Origin: Microbacterium flavescens | GTDB taxonomy: Bacteria > Actinomycetota > Actinomycetes > Actinomycetales > Microbacteriaceae | Reading direction: 5' to 3' | Length of the DNA: 64,000 nt | Assembly: GCF_018588945.1 (NCBI RefSeq) | Contig: NZ_JAFIWA010000002.1 | Coordinates: forward strand, 392,585-456,584 | Part shown: in pieces, positions 17,187 to 25,748 of the stretch | Layout of the letters: every line of letters begins with the position of its first letter | Position numbering within the stretch: position 1 is the stretch's first letter | Translations under genes and position numbers: made by a program | Notes under the pieces: model-generated | What the model was told of the DNA's origin: nothing | Seen by the model: only the letters and a program-made list of their open reading frames with translations | Database searches by the model: none

Positions 17187-19928
17187 CTACATGCCCATCC
17201 CGCGCCCCGCGTACGACGCCCCGACCACCGGCCCCGTCGCCATCGCCGCCTCGCGGTCCCGCGCTGCGCGACGCATCTCCGCCTCGACCGCGCGCACAGC
17301 ATCCTGCATCGTCAACTCCGGAGTGCCGCGCTGCATTGACTCGGCGAGGCACTCGCGGGCCGCGGCATCCGTCCGCGCCACGACGATCGCGACGTTTGCC
17401 ACCCGCCCGCGCGTGAGGCCAACATAGAGCCCCGCGGCGTCCACATCCGGCCCGACCACCGACGCATCGGCGGTGTCGCCCTGCACGCCGTGCACGGTGG
17501 ACGCGTAGGCGAGCTGCAGGTGCTCGCGCGCGTACTCGGTGGACACACGCGCCACCTCACCGCTGTCGCTCACGGCGACAAGCCACAGGTACTCGTCGCG
17601 GATGCCGCGCACGATCCACTGCGCGCGATTCTCGACTCCCGTGAGCCGGTCGTTGCGACGGGTCTGGACCGTGTCGCCGACGAGGATGCGCTGCCCGCCG
17701 ATTCCCCACGCGGCCAAGCGGACGTCGAGCTCGCCCTGATCGACTCGCCGCTGCTGGATGGCGTCGTTGATCGCGTCCGCCTCAGCGTTGGTACCGGAGA
17801 CCAGCGTTACCCGCTTGCCGCGCGCGTGCCACTCGAAGTATGCGTCGATCATCCGCTCACGCGCCGCGTCGTGGTGTTCGACCCGGTCGACGTGACCGTG
17901 TTCGGCGAGCTCGCCCGCGACCACCAGCGCATGCTCGCGATCACCCGCATCCCGAAGCCGCAGCGTGAGCGCCGCGTAGTTGGGATCGCGGAACCGGTGC
18001 ACCGTGTCGAGCTCGACCGCAGCATTCGCGTACCGCATCGCAGAACCCATCGCACCCGAATGCCCGACCGGCGACGCCTGATGCGTGTCACCCACGAACG
18101 CCAGCCCGACGCCCTGCTGGATCGCGAGCTGGACGAGGACGTTCGCCGTCTGCAGGTCGACCATGCCGGCTTCGTCGACGACGATCCGATCGCGAGAACG
18201 CAATACGTACTGGGTTGGTCCGCCGTATACGGCGCCCGTATTGGAATCGACTTCTCCCACTCGGAGCCTGGTCCACACCTTCGCGCCGGCCTCGTCGGTG
18301 CCCCATCGGTAGCCGTGATCCGAGAGCAGGGCATGAATACTGGATGCCGCGGCCCCGACCTCCTGAGATGCCACCGACGCCGCCTTTCGCGTGGGGGCAA
18401 CGACGAGCATCCGCCGCCGTTGCGACGTGAGCGCCGCGAAGGCAGCGCGCAGCATCGTCGTCTTGCCCGCGCCGGCAGGGCCGGTCACGGTCACGAGCCC
18501 GTCCGTGCCGGCGATGGTGCACGCGGCAGCGCGTTGCGACGCATCCAGTGGTGTCAGATCCTCGTGCGGTGCGAACCGGTGCAACTCGCCCGGCAGCAGG
18601 GAGCGCCCCGGCTGGGCGAGCACGTCCAAGCGGCCGGCCAGACGCACCTTGGCGCGTACGGTCTCGGTCGCCATGAACGCCTTCACGTGCGGCGGCGGAT
18701 CATCGGGAACGAGCCGATAGACGGCACGCATGGCACGCTCCGTGATCTCGGCGATCACGCTATCGAGCCGGTCGCGCTCGGCTACGACGTCCGTGCGCGA
18801 GAGCGCGCGTATGGCGCCCGCGCGGATGTCGAAGATGCTGAACCTCCCGCCGCATGAGGTGGCCCGTTCGTCCGCGTCGACGACCGCCTGTGCAGCGAGC
18901 AGATCCAGGTCGAGGGCGTGCGGGTCTGTTGCAGCAACGGGAATGGGTGGGCGCGGGGTGGTCAGACTCGGATCGATCGCTGCGATCTCGTCGCGGACGC
19001 GCACCTCCCAAGACGCCTCATCGAGATCGGCCGGTTTGTTCGGACGCGACACCGCCCACGCGCGCCGATCGATCTGCTGCAGCACCTCCGCGCTCGGCGC
19101 CGATCCTCCGTGCGCCGCCGACCAGCCCGCGATCAGACGCGCGCGGTTGGCTTCGATCTGCGACGACCGACGCGAGACGGGTCGCACGGCGCCGGCGAGT
19201 TCGGCGATCTCGCCACCGTCGTCGAGCGTGTAGCCATGCCGGGCGAGCGCGGCGATCCAGGCCGGATCGGTGCGGGCGGCGAGCTCGCCCTCGGCGTTGA
19301 CCACGGTGTGCAGCTTCATCGCGACGCGCGAGTCGAGGTTCGACCACTTGCCGTCCTTGCCGAGCACCTTGATGTTCAGCCAGAGATGACGGTGGATGTG
19401 CGGGTCGAGGGCGCGCGAGCGCCGATGCTGCAGCTCGACGACTTCGATGCGGTTGATTTCCTCACGGATGAGCCCGCCGTGCCCGCGCCGCGCGTTGAGC
19501 TCCGTCTGCCACGTGAGCAGGATGCGGTCACGGAGCCGGTCCTGGAGGGCTTCGAACTCGGTGGCGAGTTGGGGATGCAGCAGCGCGGCGATGCTGTAGG
19601 ACTTCGGGTGGTTGAGCGTTCCGTCGAGCAGCAGGTCGGCGTCGGGGCTCAGCCGCTGATGGCCGCGCTCTTCGCCGGTGACCGGGTCGTGTCCGGTGAG
19701 CCAGACACGAAGGCCGCCGGCGGTGAGCTCATCGGAGGTGATGACGCCGTTCGCCACGATGAATCGTGAGACGGTCGAATCGGAGGCGGCACTGTACGCT
19801 TCGAGCGCGTCGACGCTGGGGGAGTGCTGCAGGTGTGCGTCGCAGGTGCCCTCAAATGCGTAGCCGATCGCCTGTCGAACCCCTCGGGACTCGACACCTC
19901 GCTTCCATCGCTCAAGGCCGCCTCGCAT
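17187..19928 (-). CDS. MobF-type relaxase/helicase (TraA/TrwC-like), atypical N-terminus
   Basis: The 913-residue protein has a relaxase half with the PKS-type strand DGTLNHPKSYSIAALL (about 102-117) and the metal-binding histidine cluster DPHIHRHLWLN (175-185). A superfamily I helicase half follows, with Walker A GPAGAGKTT (483-491), Walker B IVVDEAGMVD, GDTHQASPV and a C-terminal UvrD-like VHGVQGDTADAS. This matches MobF conjugative relaxases, which nick oriT and lead the strand out. Canonical members start with closely spaced catalytic tyrosines; here only isolated Tyr23 and Tyr45 precede the core and an in-frame stop lies just upstream, so the N-terminus looks divergent or cut. No coupling ATPase or type IV secretion genes are nearby. 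Confidence 0.8.
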   Translation of the reverse strand: MRGGLERWKRGVESRGVRQAIGYAFEGTCDAHLQHSPSVDALEAYSAASDSTVSRFIVANGVITSDELTAGGLRVWLTGHDPVTGEERGHQRLSPDADLLLDGTLNHPKSYSIAALLHPQLATEFEALQDRLRDRILLTWQTELNARRGHGGLIREEINRIEVVELQHRRSRALDPHIHRHLWLNIKVLGKDGKWSNLDSRVAMKLHTVVNAEGELAARTDPAWIAALARHGYTLDDGGEIAELAGAVRPVSRRSSQIEANRARLIAGWSAAHGGSAPSAEVLQQIDRRAWAVSRPNKPADLDEASWEVRVRDEIAAIDPSLTTPRPPIPVAATDPHALDLDLLAAQAVVDADERATSCGGRFSIFDIRAGAIRALSRTDVVAERDRLDSVIAEITERAMRAVYRLVPDDPPPHVKAFMATETVRAKVRLAGRLDVLAQPGRSLLPGELHRFAPHEDLTPLDASQRAAACTIAGTDGLVTVTGPAGAGKTTMLRAAFAALTSQRRRMLVVAPTRKAASVASQEVGAAASSIHALLSDHGYRWGTDEAGAKVWTRLRVGEVDSNTGAVYGGPTQYVLRSRDRIVVDEAGMVDLQTANVLVQLAIQQGVGLAFVGDTHQASPVGHSGAMGSAMRYANAAVELDTVHRFRDPNYAALTLRLRDAGDREHALVVAGELAEHGHVDRVEHHDAARERMIDAYFEWHARGKRVTLVSGTNAEADAINDAIQQRRVDQGELDVRLAAWGIGGQRILVGDTVQTRRNDRLTGVENRAQWIVRGIRDEYLWLVAVSDSGEVARVSTEYAREHLQLAYASTVHGVQGDTADASVVGPDVDAAGLYVGLTRGRVANVAIVVARTDAAARECLAESMQRGTPELTMQDAVRAVEAEMRRAARDREAAMATGPVVGASYAGRGMGM

Positions 19929-20440
19929 GGCGCCAGAGTAGGGTGCGTTTTACGGATTATCCAGGTATTTTTCTTGGATGTAGGTAGCTGTAGGTAACTG
20001 GTCCTAAAGAGTGTCGCTCACCTCGGGTGCCTGCGTGCATCGTGGTCGACTGAATCGCGACTCTCGCCTCGCTCGGGTCATTCTGATTTGCATATAGCGC
20101 TGGTCACCCTGGACTCGGTTTCGGCCGAGATCCGTCATACCTGGTCCAGCGCTCGTCGGTATGCGCGGGATCACCGGCCAATTGGGCCATGCGAGCTATC
20201 TGTCGCCGACGCTATCAAGGCAGCTGCAAGGGATTCCACCGGTGATCCGTGTCGACAGAAGCTGAGCCCCCAGCCCCGGGTCACTCGTGCTCGTAGCCGC
20301 CCGACGGCGGATCGCCGTGGTTGGGAGTCAGTGTCGGAACCGACCGACATACTCGAAGTACGGCCGCGCTAGCGGGTTGAGGGACCCCCTCGTCTTAGGC
20401 TGGGTGGGCACCAACGGTTGCGTTTGGAGGAGCAGGACAG
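19929..20440. other. Intergenic region, candidate oriT
   Basis: About 510 bp between divergent relaxase and methyltransferase genes. Close to the relaxase start there is an AT-richer stretch (19951-20008) with direct repeats TGTAGGTA (19979-19986 and 19990-19997) and short arms ATCCA/TGGAT around a T-run. Relaxase genes often lie beside their oriT, so this is the natural place to look. No gene is supported in the remainder. Confidence 0.35.
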
Positions 20441-21499
20441 TTGTCGAAGAAACCTAGCCGCCACGGCAGCGGGACGGTCGCATCATTCTTTGCCGGGATC
20501 GGTGGGTTCGATCTGGGGTTCGAGAGCGCAGGGTTCGAGACGGTCTTTCAGAGCGAGATCGACCCCTACTGCAACACGATCCTCCAGCACCACTGGCCTG
20601 CGGTGCCGAAGAACACTGATATTAGGGAGCTGAACTCAGATGACATCCCCACAGCCGACGTCTGGTGTGCCGGATTCCCCTGCCAGGACGTCTCGCTGGC
20701 GCGAGCTCGGCCGCGAGATGGGCTTCGTGGGGCAAGATCTGGACTCTTTTATGAGTTCGCTGCTCTACTTGGAGACGCTCGTCCCGGGGTTGTCATCCTC
20801 GAGAACGTTCCAGGCCTTCTCAATTCGCACCAAGGACGAGATTTTGGAATCGTCATCCAGACGCTGGTCGAACTCGGGTATGGCGTGGCGTGGCGGATAC
20901 TTAACAGCAAGCACTTCGGAGTCCCCCAGTCTCGACGTCGCGTCTACATTGTTGGATGTCATAACGACCCAGGACGTGCCGCTCAGATACTTTTTGAGCC
21001 CGAACGCGGCGCAGGGCATCTTGCGAAGAGTTTCAAGCCAGAATCGCAGGCTGTTTCCCCCTTTATGGAGCGCGCTACAGCAACTGGCCGAGTCAGCCGA
21101 AACGCCCGCGAGCACAGAGACCTCGTAGAGACGGATAAGGAGATCTTCGTACCACACCTGTCGTTCTGCATCTCCGCGACCACTGGGCGCCACACCGGGA
21201 CCGACTGGAGCCGCACCTACGTCGCTTACCGCGACCGCGTGCGGCGGCTGACCCCGGCGGAGGTGGAACCCCTTCAAGGGTTCCCGGAAGGCTGGACGCG
21301 TCCACGCGGCATCTTCGCCGCCGACGCCGACCTTGACAGCAAGCGATACCACGCCCTAGGCAACGCGGTATCGGTGCCGGTTATCTCCTGGCTGGCAGAC
21401 CGGGTAGCGGCGACGGCGCACGTAAATCATCTCTATCCCCATGCAGCCACGACGGCGCTCGACTCCTCGCCCGCTGAGACCTCTCTGCGGAGCGCATGA
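20441..21499 (+). CDS. DNA (cytosine-5) methyltransferase
   Basis: The 352-residue enzyme has all main m5C-methylase motifs: SFFAGIGGFDLGF (motif I, 15-27), GFPCQD with catalytic Cys81 (IV), ILENVPG (VI, Glu121), QSRRRVYIVG (VIII, from Gln163) and GNAVSVPV (X). The start is TTG at 20441 after GGAGGAGCAGGAC. The region between VIII and IX, which sets target choice, is short, as in single-target enzymes. It is the first gene of a four-gene cluster and overlaps the McrB-like gene by 4 nt (ATGA). It most likely protects host sites from the nuclease encoded by the next two genes. Confidence 0.9.
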   Translation: MSKKPSRHGSGTVASFFAGIGGFDLGFESAGFETVFQSEIDPYCNTILQHHWPAVPKNTDIRELNSDDIPTADVWCAGFPCQDVSLARARPRDGLRGARSGLFYEFAALLGDARPGVVILENVPGLLNSHQGRDFGIVIQTLVELGYGVAWRILNSKHFGVPQSRRRVYIVGCHNDPGRAAQILFEPERGAGHLAKSFKPESQAVSPFMERATATGRVSRNAREHRDLVETDKEIFVPHLSFCISATTGRHTGTDWSRTYVAYRDRVRRLTPAEVEPLQGFPEGWTRPRGIFAADADLDSKRYHALGNAVSVPVISWLADRVAATAHVNHLYPHAATTALDSSPAETSLRSA

Positions 21500-23253
21500 A
21501 CGGCGCTTTTCTCCTTCGCCTGTCCCCGCGCTATTCGCGCTCGGGGCGTTTGAGGGGCACGCTTATCGCACCCGAGGCCGCCGCCACCGAAGACTGGGCA
21601 TCTGATCAACAGGACTTCTACCGCAGCACCGTGGGGTCGGGAGCCAGACCTCCCGAGCCGACCGTAGTTGAGTTTGGCCAGCCGCCCATAGAGTTCACGA
21701 ACGACGCCTCCCACATCGTCGGAGATCTGATGGTGTTTGTGATGGGAGCTGAAAGCAGCCAGGGGAGCAGCAATGATCGCGGGCTCCTTGGGGTTGGTCG
21801 AATTGCGCAGGTCGATAGGACAAACGACCTCCAAGGAGCGTCGGCTCGGGTGGCGGTGCGTCTTGAAGACGTACTTCTCGCACACCCGGTAGTTACAACC
21901 GCCGTTATGCGCGATTCTCCGTTCTTCACCGCTTCCGGGCTGGGTGAGCAGAAGATCTTTGGCTGGACTGGAGCGTCATCAGCGCAGAACTGCGTACCCC
22001 TGCACGACAGGTCTGCAAGTACGGATGGCGCCCGGATGGCGCCTGTCTACGTGACGCTCGCGCTAATGCGCGAGGCAAGCCCGGGATTCTGGTCGGACTT
22101 TGAACGGGAATACCCTGAGCTCTCCCAGACGGTAAATGCGCTCCCCGTACCATTGGTGGACAGCTCCCAACTGGACCTTGGATATGTCCCACCGGAGTAT
22201 CGCAGCGAGCCAATTGACTCCACTCTCGTCGCCGAATATCTAGCCGCGAGAGGTATGACGCTTCACCCCTGGCAGGTTGCCGCATATCTAGCAGCCGTGC
22301 GCGCAAAGCCTTTCGTGATCTTGGCGGGTATTTCTGGGACCGGCAAGACCAGGGTGCCCATGCTTGTAGCGGAGGCAACGGGCGCGGAAGTCGAAGTTGC
22401 AAGTGTCCGCCCTGATTGGACGGATTCGAGCGAGCTTCTCGGGTACACAAACCTCGCTGGCGACTTCATACCAGGACCGTTGATGCGATTCGCCGCGTCT
22501 GCGATGCAGGCTCCTGAGCAGCAACACTTCTTCGTGCTCGACGAAATGAATATCGCACGCACCGAGTATTACTTGGCCGATGTGCTGAGTTGCATGGAGC
22601 GCAGGGATCCATACGGGAACTCCGCGCCGCTCCTCCCGAGCGCGGGAGCGGCAGACGCTATTGATTACAGCGAAGTTGTGATCCCCAGCAACCTGGCGAT
22701 CATTGGGTCCGTGAACATTGACGAGTCCACGTTCGACTTCTCCAAGAAGGTTCTCGATCGCGCGTTTGTGCTTGAATTTGGTGGCGTCGATCTCTTAGCC
22801 CTTCAGGCTCAGTCGGCCACCGCGGGCAACCAGCGAGTCTGGTACGGCGCGGCCTCTTGGCGCGGCGAACCGGTCGGACTCGCAAACCGGACGGACCAAG
22901 ACGGCCCTGCAGGCACCGAGGCGCTGCTAGCGCTGGTCGAGCTGAACGACATTCTGCGGGTCGCGCGACTGGACATCGGATATCGTGTGCGCGATGAGTT
23001 CGTAGGGTTTGTCCTCGAAGCCGCCCATGTCGGCGTCGGGTTTGCGGACCGCGCCGGCAACGCAATTTCCCCCTTGGATGTTGCGGTGGCGTCCAAGCTT
23101 CTTCCGCGCATTCAGGGGAGCGGCCACGGGATGCGCTCGGCACTTGAGGATCTTTCAACCAAGCTCTCGGATCTCGGATGCCATTACTCGGCGGCGCGTG
23201 TAGGCGCGATGACCGAGCGCCTGAAGTCTGACGGTTACACCAGCTTCTTCTAA
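21496..23253 (+). CDS. McrB-like AAA+ NTPase, restriction subunit
   Basis: The 585-residue protein has an N-terminal part (about 1-235) with a PUA/EVE-like look around LMVFVMGAE... GLLGVGRIAQVD. An AAA+ domain follows, with Walker A GISGTGKTR (278-286), Walker B FFVLDEMNIAR near 350 and IIGSVNIDESTFDFSKKVLDRAF, the sensor/arginine-finger region typical of McrB GTPases. McrB hexamers bind modified DNA and translocate for the McrC nuclease. In LlaJI and BsuMI the homologue pairs with a DUF2357 nuclease and with m5C methylases, exactly this context. The start overlaps the methylase stop; the next gene begins 3 nt after this stop. Confidence 0.85.
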   Translation: MNGAFLLRLSPRYSRSGRLRGTLIAPEAAATEDWASDQQDFYRSTVGSGARPPEPTVVEFGQPPIEFTNDASHIVGDLMVFVMGAESSQGSSNDRGLLGVGRIAQVDRTNDLQGASARVAVRLEDVLLAHPVVTTAVMRDSPFFTASGLGEQKIFGWTGASSAQNCVPLHDRSASTDGARMAPVYVTLALMREASPGFWSDFEREYPELSQTVNALPVPLVDSSQLDLGYVPPEYRSEPIDSTLVAEYLAARGMTLHPWQVAAYLAAVRAKPFVILAGISGTGKTRVPMLVAEATGAEVEVASVRPDWTDSSELLGYTNLAGDFIPGPLMRFAASAMQAPEQQHFFVLDEMNIARTEYYLADVLSCMERRDPYGNSAPLLPSAGAADAIDYSEVVIPSNLAIIGSVNIDESTFDFSKKVLDRAFVLEFGGVDLLALQAQSATAGNQRVWYGAASWRGEPVGLANRTDQDGPAGTEALLALVELNDILRVARLDIGYRVRDEFVGFVLEAAHVGVGFADRAGNAISPLDVAVASKLLPRIQGSGHGMRSALEDLSTKLSDLGCHYSAARVGAMTERLKSDGYTSFF

Positions 23254-23256
23254 CCA

Positions 23257-25044
23257 ATGCCCGGATTCGCGGACATCATCAGGGTGGAGCACCCCAGCTT
23301 CTCACTGGCAATTCAAGCCAAGTCTCCGGCGGGGGTTGCGGTCGTGCCGGGCGCAGCCGCTGGGATCGCAGTCGATTCCGATGAGGCATCAGTTTGGACC
23401 GCGTCTGAATATGGAATGCAGGTCGGCTTGTGGGAGCAGACTGAGTATCGTCTCGTAATGGAGCCCACCCGTCGTGGGGATCGTGCACGAGTGCAGGCAC
23501 GCGCAGCCTCGATCACTGCAGACCTTGCCACTGTTGGGTCAACTGGGGCGGTCGCCGGGCTCGTCAACTTTAGGTCGACGATCGGTCGTTGTGAGCTGAC
23601 TCTCGAGACTGAGAGTGCGAGCACTCGCCTGTCATTCGAGGTATTTCCTTCGAAGCTCGACTATCAGAACGACTATCAACAACTCTTGGCAGATATAGCT
23701 AGACACAGAGACAGGCTCCTCTTCCGGTACTTCAGTTCGACGCATCGCGATCTCGGGACAGTCGATGCAACGGGCTCGGATATAGACTGGCTCGCCATTC
23801 TTCGACATGAGCTGGGCGCTATTGTCGAGGGCGTCAAGCTCATCGAAAGACAGCCGCTTTCCCTGTTGCGAAGCGAGGTGCTGTTTGCGCCTGTACACAA
23901 GATCAAACGAACCAACCCGTCAACGCTGACCGCTATTCGTCAGCGGCGCGGCAAAGGAGCATGGACGACAGTTCAGGGCACCGCAATGCATGAGTTGCTC
24001 CCCTTCGATGGCCGAAGCTCGTCTTGGGACACGCCGGAGCACAGATGGATCCACGGCCAGCTACGCATTGTGCAGATCGAGCTCAGTCGCATCCGCGCTG
24101 ACCTGCGGAACTCAGGCAACCGCCGGATTGACGAGAGAGTTGTGGTCGACACTACTTCGGCGGAGCTGTCTGCGATGGAAACGACGATTCGTGATCTGCG
24201 TCGATCGCGGATCCTCAGCAGCGCCGCCCCTGACGCCAATGCCATGGAGCGACCATCTACCGCTCTATTGACCAAGGCTGGATACTCGCAGGTCTATCGT
24301 TCGCTCCGGCTATTACGCCAGGTCCTTGCTCTGGAGGGTGCGACTGTGACCTCGGGAGTGAGCAGTTTGGCCTTGTTGTACGAGCAGTGGTGCTTCCTGG
24401 AGGTTCTCGACTTGGTCAGGCAGCACTTTCCCCAGTCGGACCCCGTCGACGAGTTCTTTTCGGTCTCCGAGGTCTTGCTTTCCTCGCGGCTCGAATCGCT
24501 GCACGCGGAGGTTCGGTTCAGCGACGGCGAGCGAGAAGTGCGGGTGGCGTACAACCTGAGCTTCGCCACCGCTACGGGGGAGCACCGCCCCGACATCGCT
24601 GTGCTGCTGGATCGGCCAGGGTGGCCAACAACCATCATTGCGCTCGACGCGAAGTATCGGCTTCAGCGTCCCAGCAAGCAGTACAAGTGGCCAAGCCCTG
24701 GGGCAGATGCCGTCAACGCAATGCATCGTTACAGGGACGCCATCGTAACGATGGCAGGCAATGGAGCAGTGCGGCCGGTCGCACAGGCAGTTGCTTTGTT
24801 TCCTGCCGAGGACGCCGACTATCACGAGGCGCCCTTGTATCGGGCCGTGGGAGCGGTCGGAGTGGGCGCGATCCCATTCCTGCCTTCCGGTAAGGCGCTA
24901 GCTGCAGGCTGGCTCGCGCGAGCGCTCTCGGCGCCGGATGAAGCTGTGATGGTTGCCCCCGCGACGCCGAGAGAGTTCACGGGCTCTCGCCATAACGCGC
25001 ATGAACGACTAACTTTTTCGAATGGATACGGCGTCCTGGGCTAG
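23257..25044 (+). CDS. DUF2357 / PD-(D/E)XK nuclease, McrC-like restriction subunit
   Basis: The 595-residue protein carries DUF2357-type sequence in its middle and a PD-(D/E)XK site near the C-terminus: HRPDIAVLLD (Asp about 446) followed by IIALDAKYRL with D-x-K at about 464-466, then a region rich in HRYRDAI as in McrC-like nucleases. It is the likely DNA-cutting subunit partnered with the McrB-like ATPase three nucleotides upstream; translation is probably coupled since no strong ribosome site precedes ATG 23257. The family parallel is LlaJI.R2 and B. subtilis YdjA. Its last 23 nt overlap the Vsr gene. Confidence 0.8.
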   Translation: MPGFADIIRVEHPSFSLAIQAKSPAGVAVVPGAAAGIAVDSDEASVWTASEYGMQVGLWEQTEYRLVMEPTRRGDRARVQARAASITADLATVGSTGAVAGLVNFRSTIGRCELTLETESASTRLSFEVFPSKLDYQNDYQQLLADIARHRDRLLFRYFSSTHRDLGTVDATGSDIDWLAILRHELGAIVEGVKLIERQPLSLLRSEVLFAPVHKIKRTNPSTLTAIRQRRGKGAWTTVQGTAMHELLPFDGRSSSWDTPEHRWIHGQLRIVQIELSRIRADLRNSGNRRIDERVVVDTTSAELSAMETTIRDLRRSRILSSAAPDANAMERPSTALLTKAGYSQVYRSLRLLRQVLALEGATVTSGVSSLALLYEQWCFLEVLDLVRQHFPQSDPVDEFFSVSEVLLSSRLESLHAEVRFSDGEREVRVAYNLSFATATGEHRPDIAVLLDRPGWPTTIIALDAKYRLQRPSKQYKWPSPGADAVNAMHRYRDAIVTMAGNGAVRPVAQAVALFPAEDADYHEAPLYRAVGAVGVGAIPFLPSGKALAAGWLARALSAPDEAVMVAPATPREFTGSRHNAHERLTFSNGYGVLG

Positions 25045-25453
25045 CTCGCCGGCTACGCGCAGGTCTATGCAAGGCAATCGTTCGTCGAACACGGAGCCCG
25101 AACTCGCGGTTCGCCGAGTTCTGCACAGGATGGGCTTTCGCTACCGTATCGACGTCCGGCCCGAGCGAGACCTGTCGATCAAGGCTGACATTGTCTTCAC
25201 TCAGCAACGTGTGGCGGTGTTCGTTGACGGCTGCTTCTGGCACGGTTGCCCGGAGCACTATCGCGTGCCCAGCACGAACTCCTCCTACTGGGGCCCAAAG
25301 ATTGAGAAGAACGCGGCGCGCGACCGGCACGCCGTTGCTGCCTTGACGTCGAGGGGCTGGCTAGTGCTGCGATATTGGGAGCATGAGCGGCCGATCGAAG
25401 TCGCGCGGGCAATAGCCCAGTGCGTGCTCACCCAGAAGTCGCCATCGCGCTAA
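25022..25453 (+). CDS. vsr: Very short patch repair (Vsr) endonuclease
   Basis: The 143-residue protein matches Vsr along its length: RRSMQGNRSSNTEPELAVRR (14-33), KADIVFTQQRVAVFVDGCFWHGCP with catalytic Asp, and the zinc/His-Cys region WHGCPEHY, then NSSYWGPKIEKNAARD and WLVLRYWEHE. Vsr nicks next to T:G mismatches left by deamination of 5-methylcytosine. It is commonly encoded beside m5C methyltransferases, as here. It overlaps the nuclease gene and closes the cluster. Its presence implies that the methylase upstream modifies DNA often enough for deamination to matter. Confidence 0.92.
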   Translation: MDTASWASSPATRRSMQGNRSSNTEPELAVRRVLHRMGFRYRIDVRPERDLSIKADIVFTQQRVAVFVDGCFWHGCPEHYRVPSTNSSYWGPKIEKNAARDRHAVAALTSRGWLVLRYWEHERPIEVARAIAQCVLTQKSPSR

Positions 25454-25488
25454 CAAGCGCATCCGTCTTACGCCGTCTCGTCGATCCT

Positions 25489-25713
25489 TCACTCCAATGA
25501 GCGAAAGCTGCTCGTAGATCCTGCACGCAACGCGGCGGTGTGCGACGCAGCTTCGGGGCCGATTCCCTCGTTGCGAAGCTGGCGGACAGCCGCAACGAGC
25601 AGCGCCGACGCTTCGTCCCGCGTGCTGTATCGCTTGACCGCGACCGCGCGCTCGTCATTCCCGCTCGCCGGAGCCGCATCGTCGGCTATGCGGGACGGGA
25701 TCATCCGCGCCAC
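25489..25713 (-). CDS. Small protein, last gene of type I R-M operon, unknown
   Basis: The 74-residue product starts with GTG at 25713 behind a good GGAGG (8-nt spacing), and lies 35 nt after the DUF262 gene on the same strand. It has a basic, polar N-terminus and a helix-prone centre (RDEASALLVAAVRQLRNEG). No domain is recognised. The strong ribosome site and tight placement argue that it is real and co-expressed with the restriction operon. A toxin, antitoxin or regulatory partner for DUF262 is possible but not supported by any motif. Confidence 0.5.
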   Translation of the reverse strand: MARMIPSRIADDAAPASGNDERAVAVKRYSTRDEASALLVAAVRQLRNEGIGPEAASHTAALRAGSTSSFRSLE

Positions 25714-25748
25714 GGCGACACCTCCAGCATGAGAGCCATCCCGGTCGT

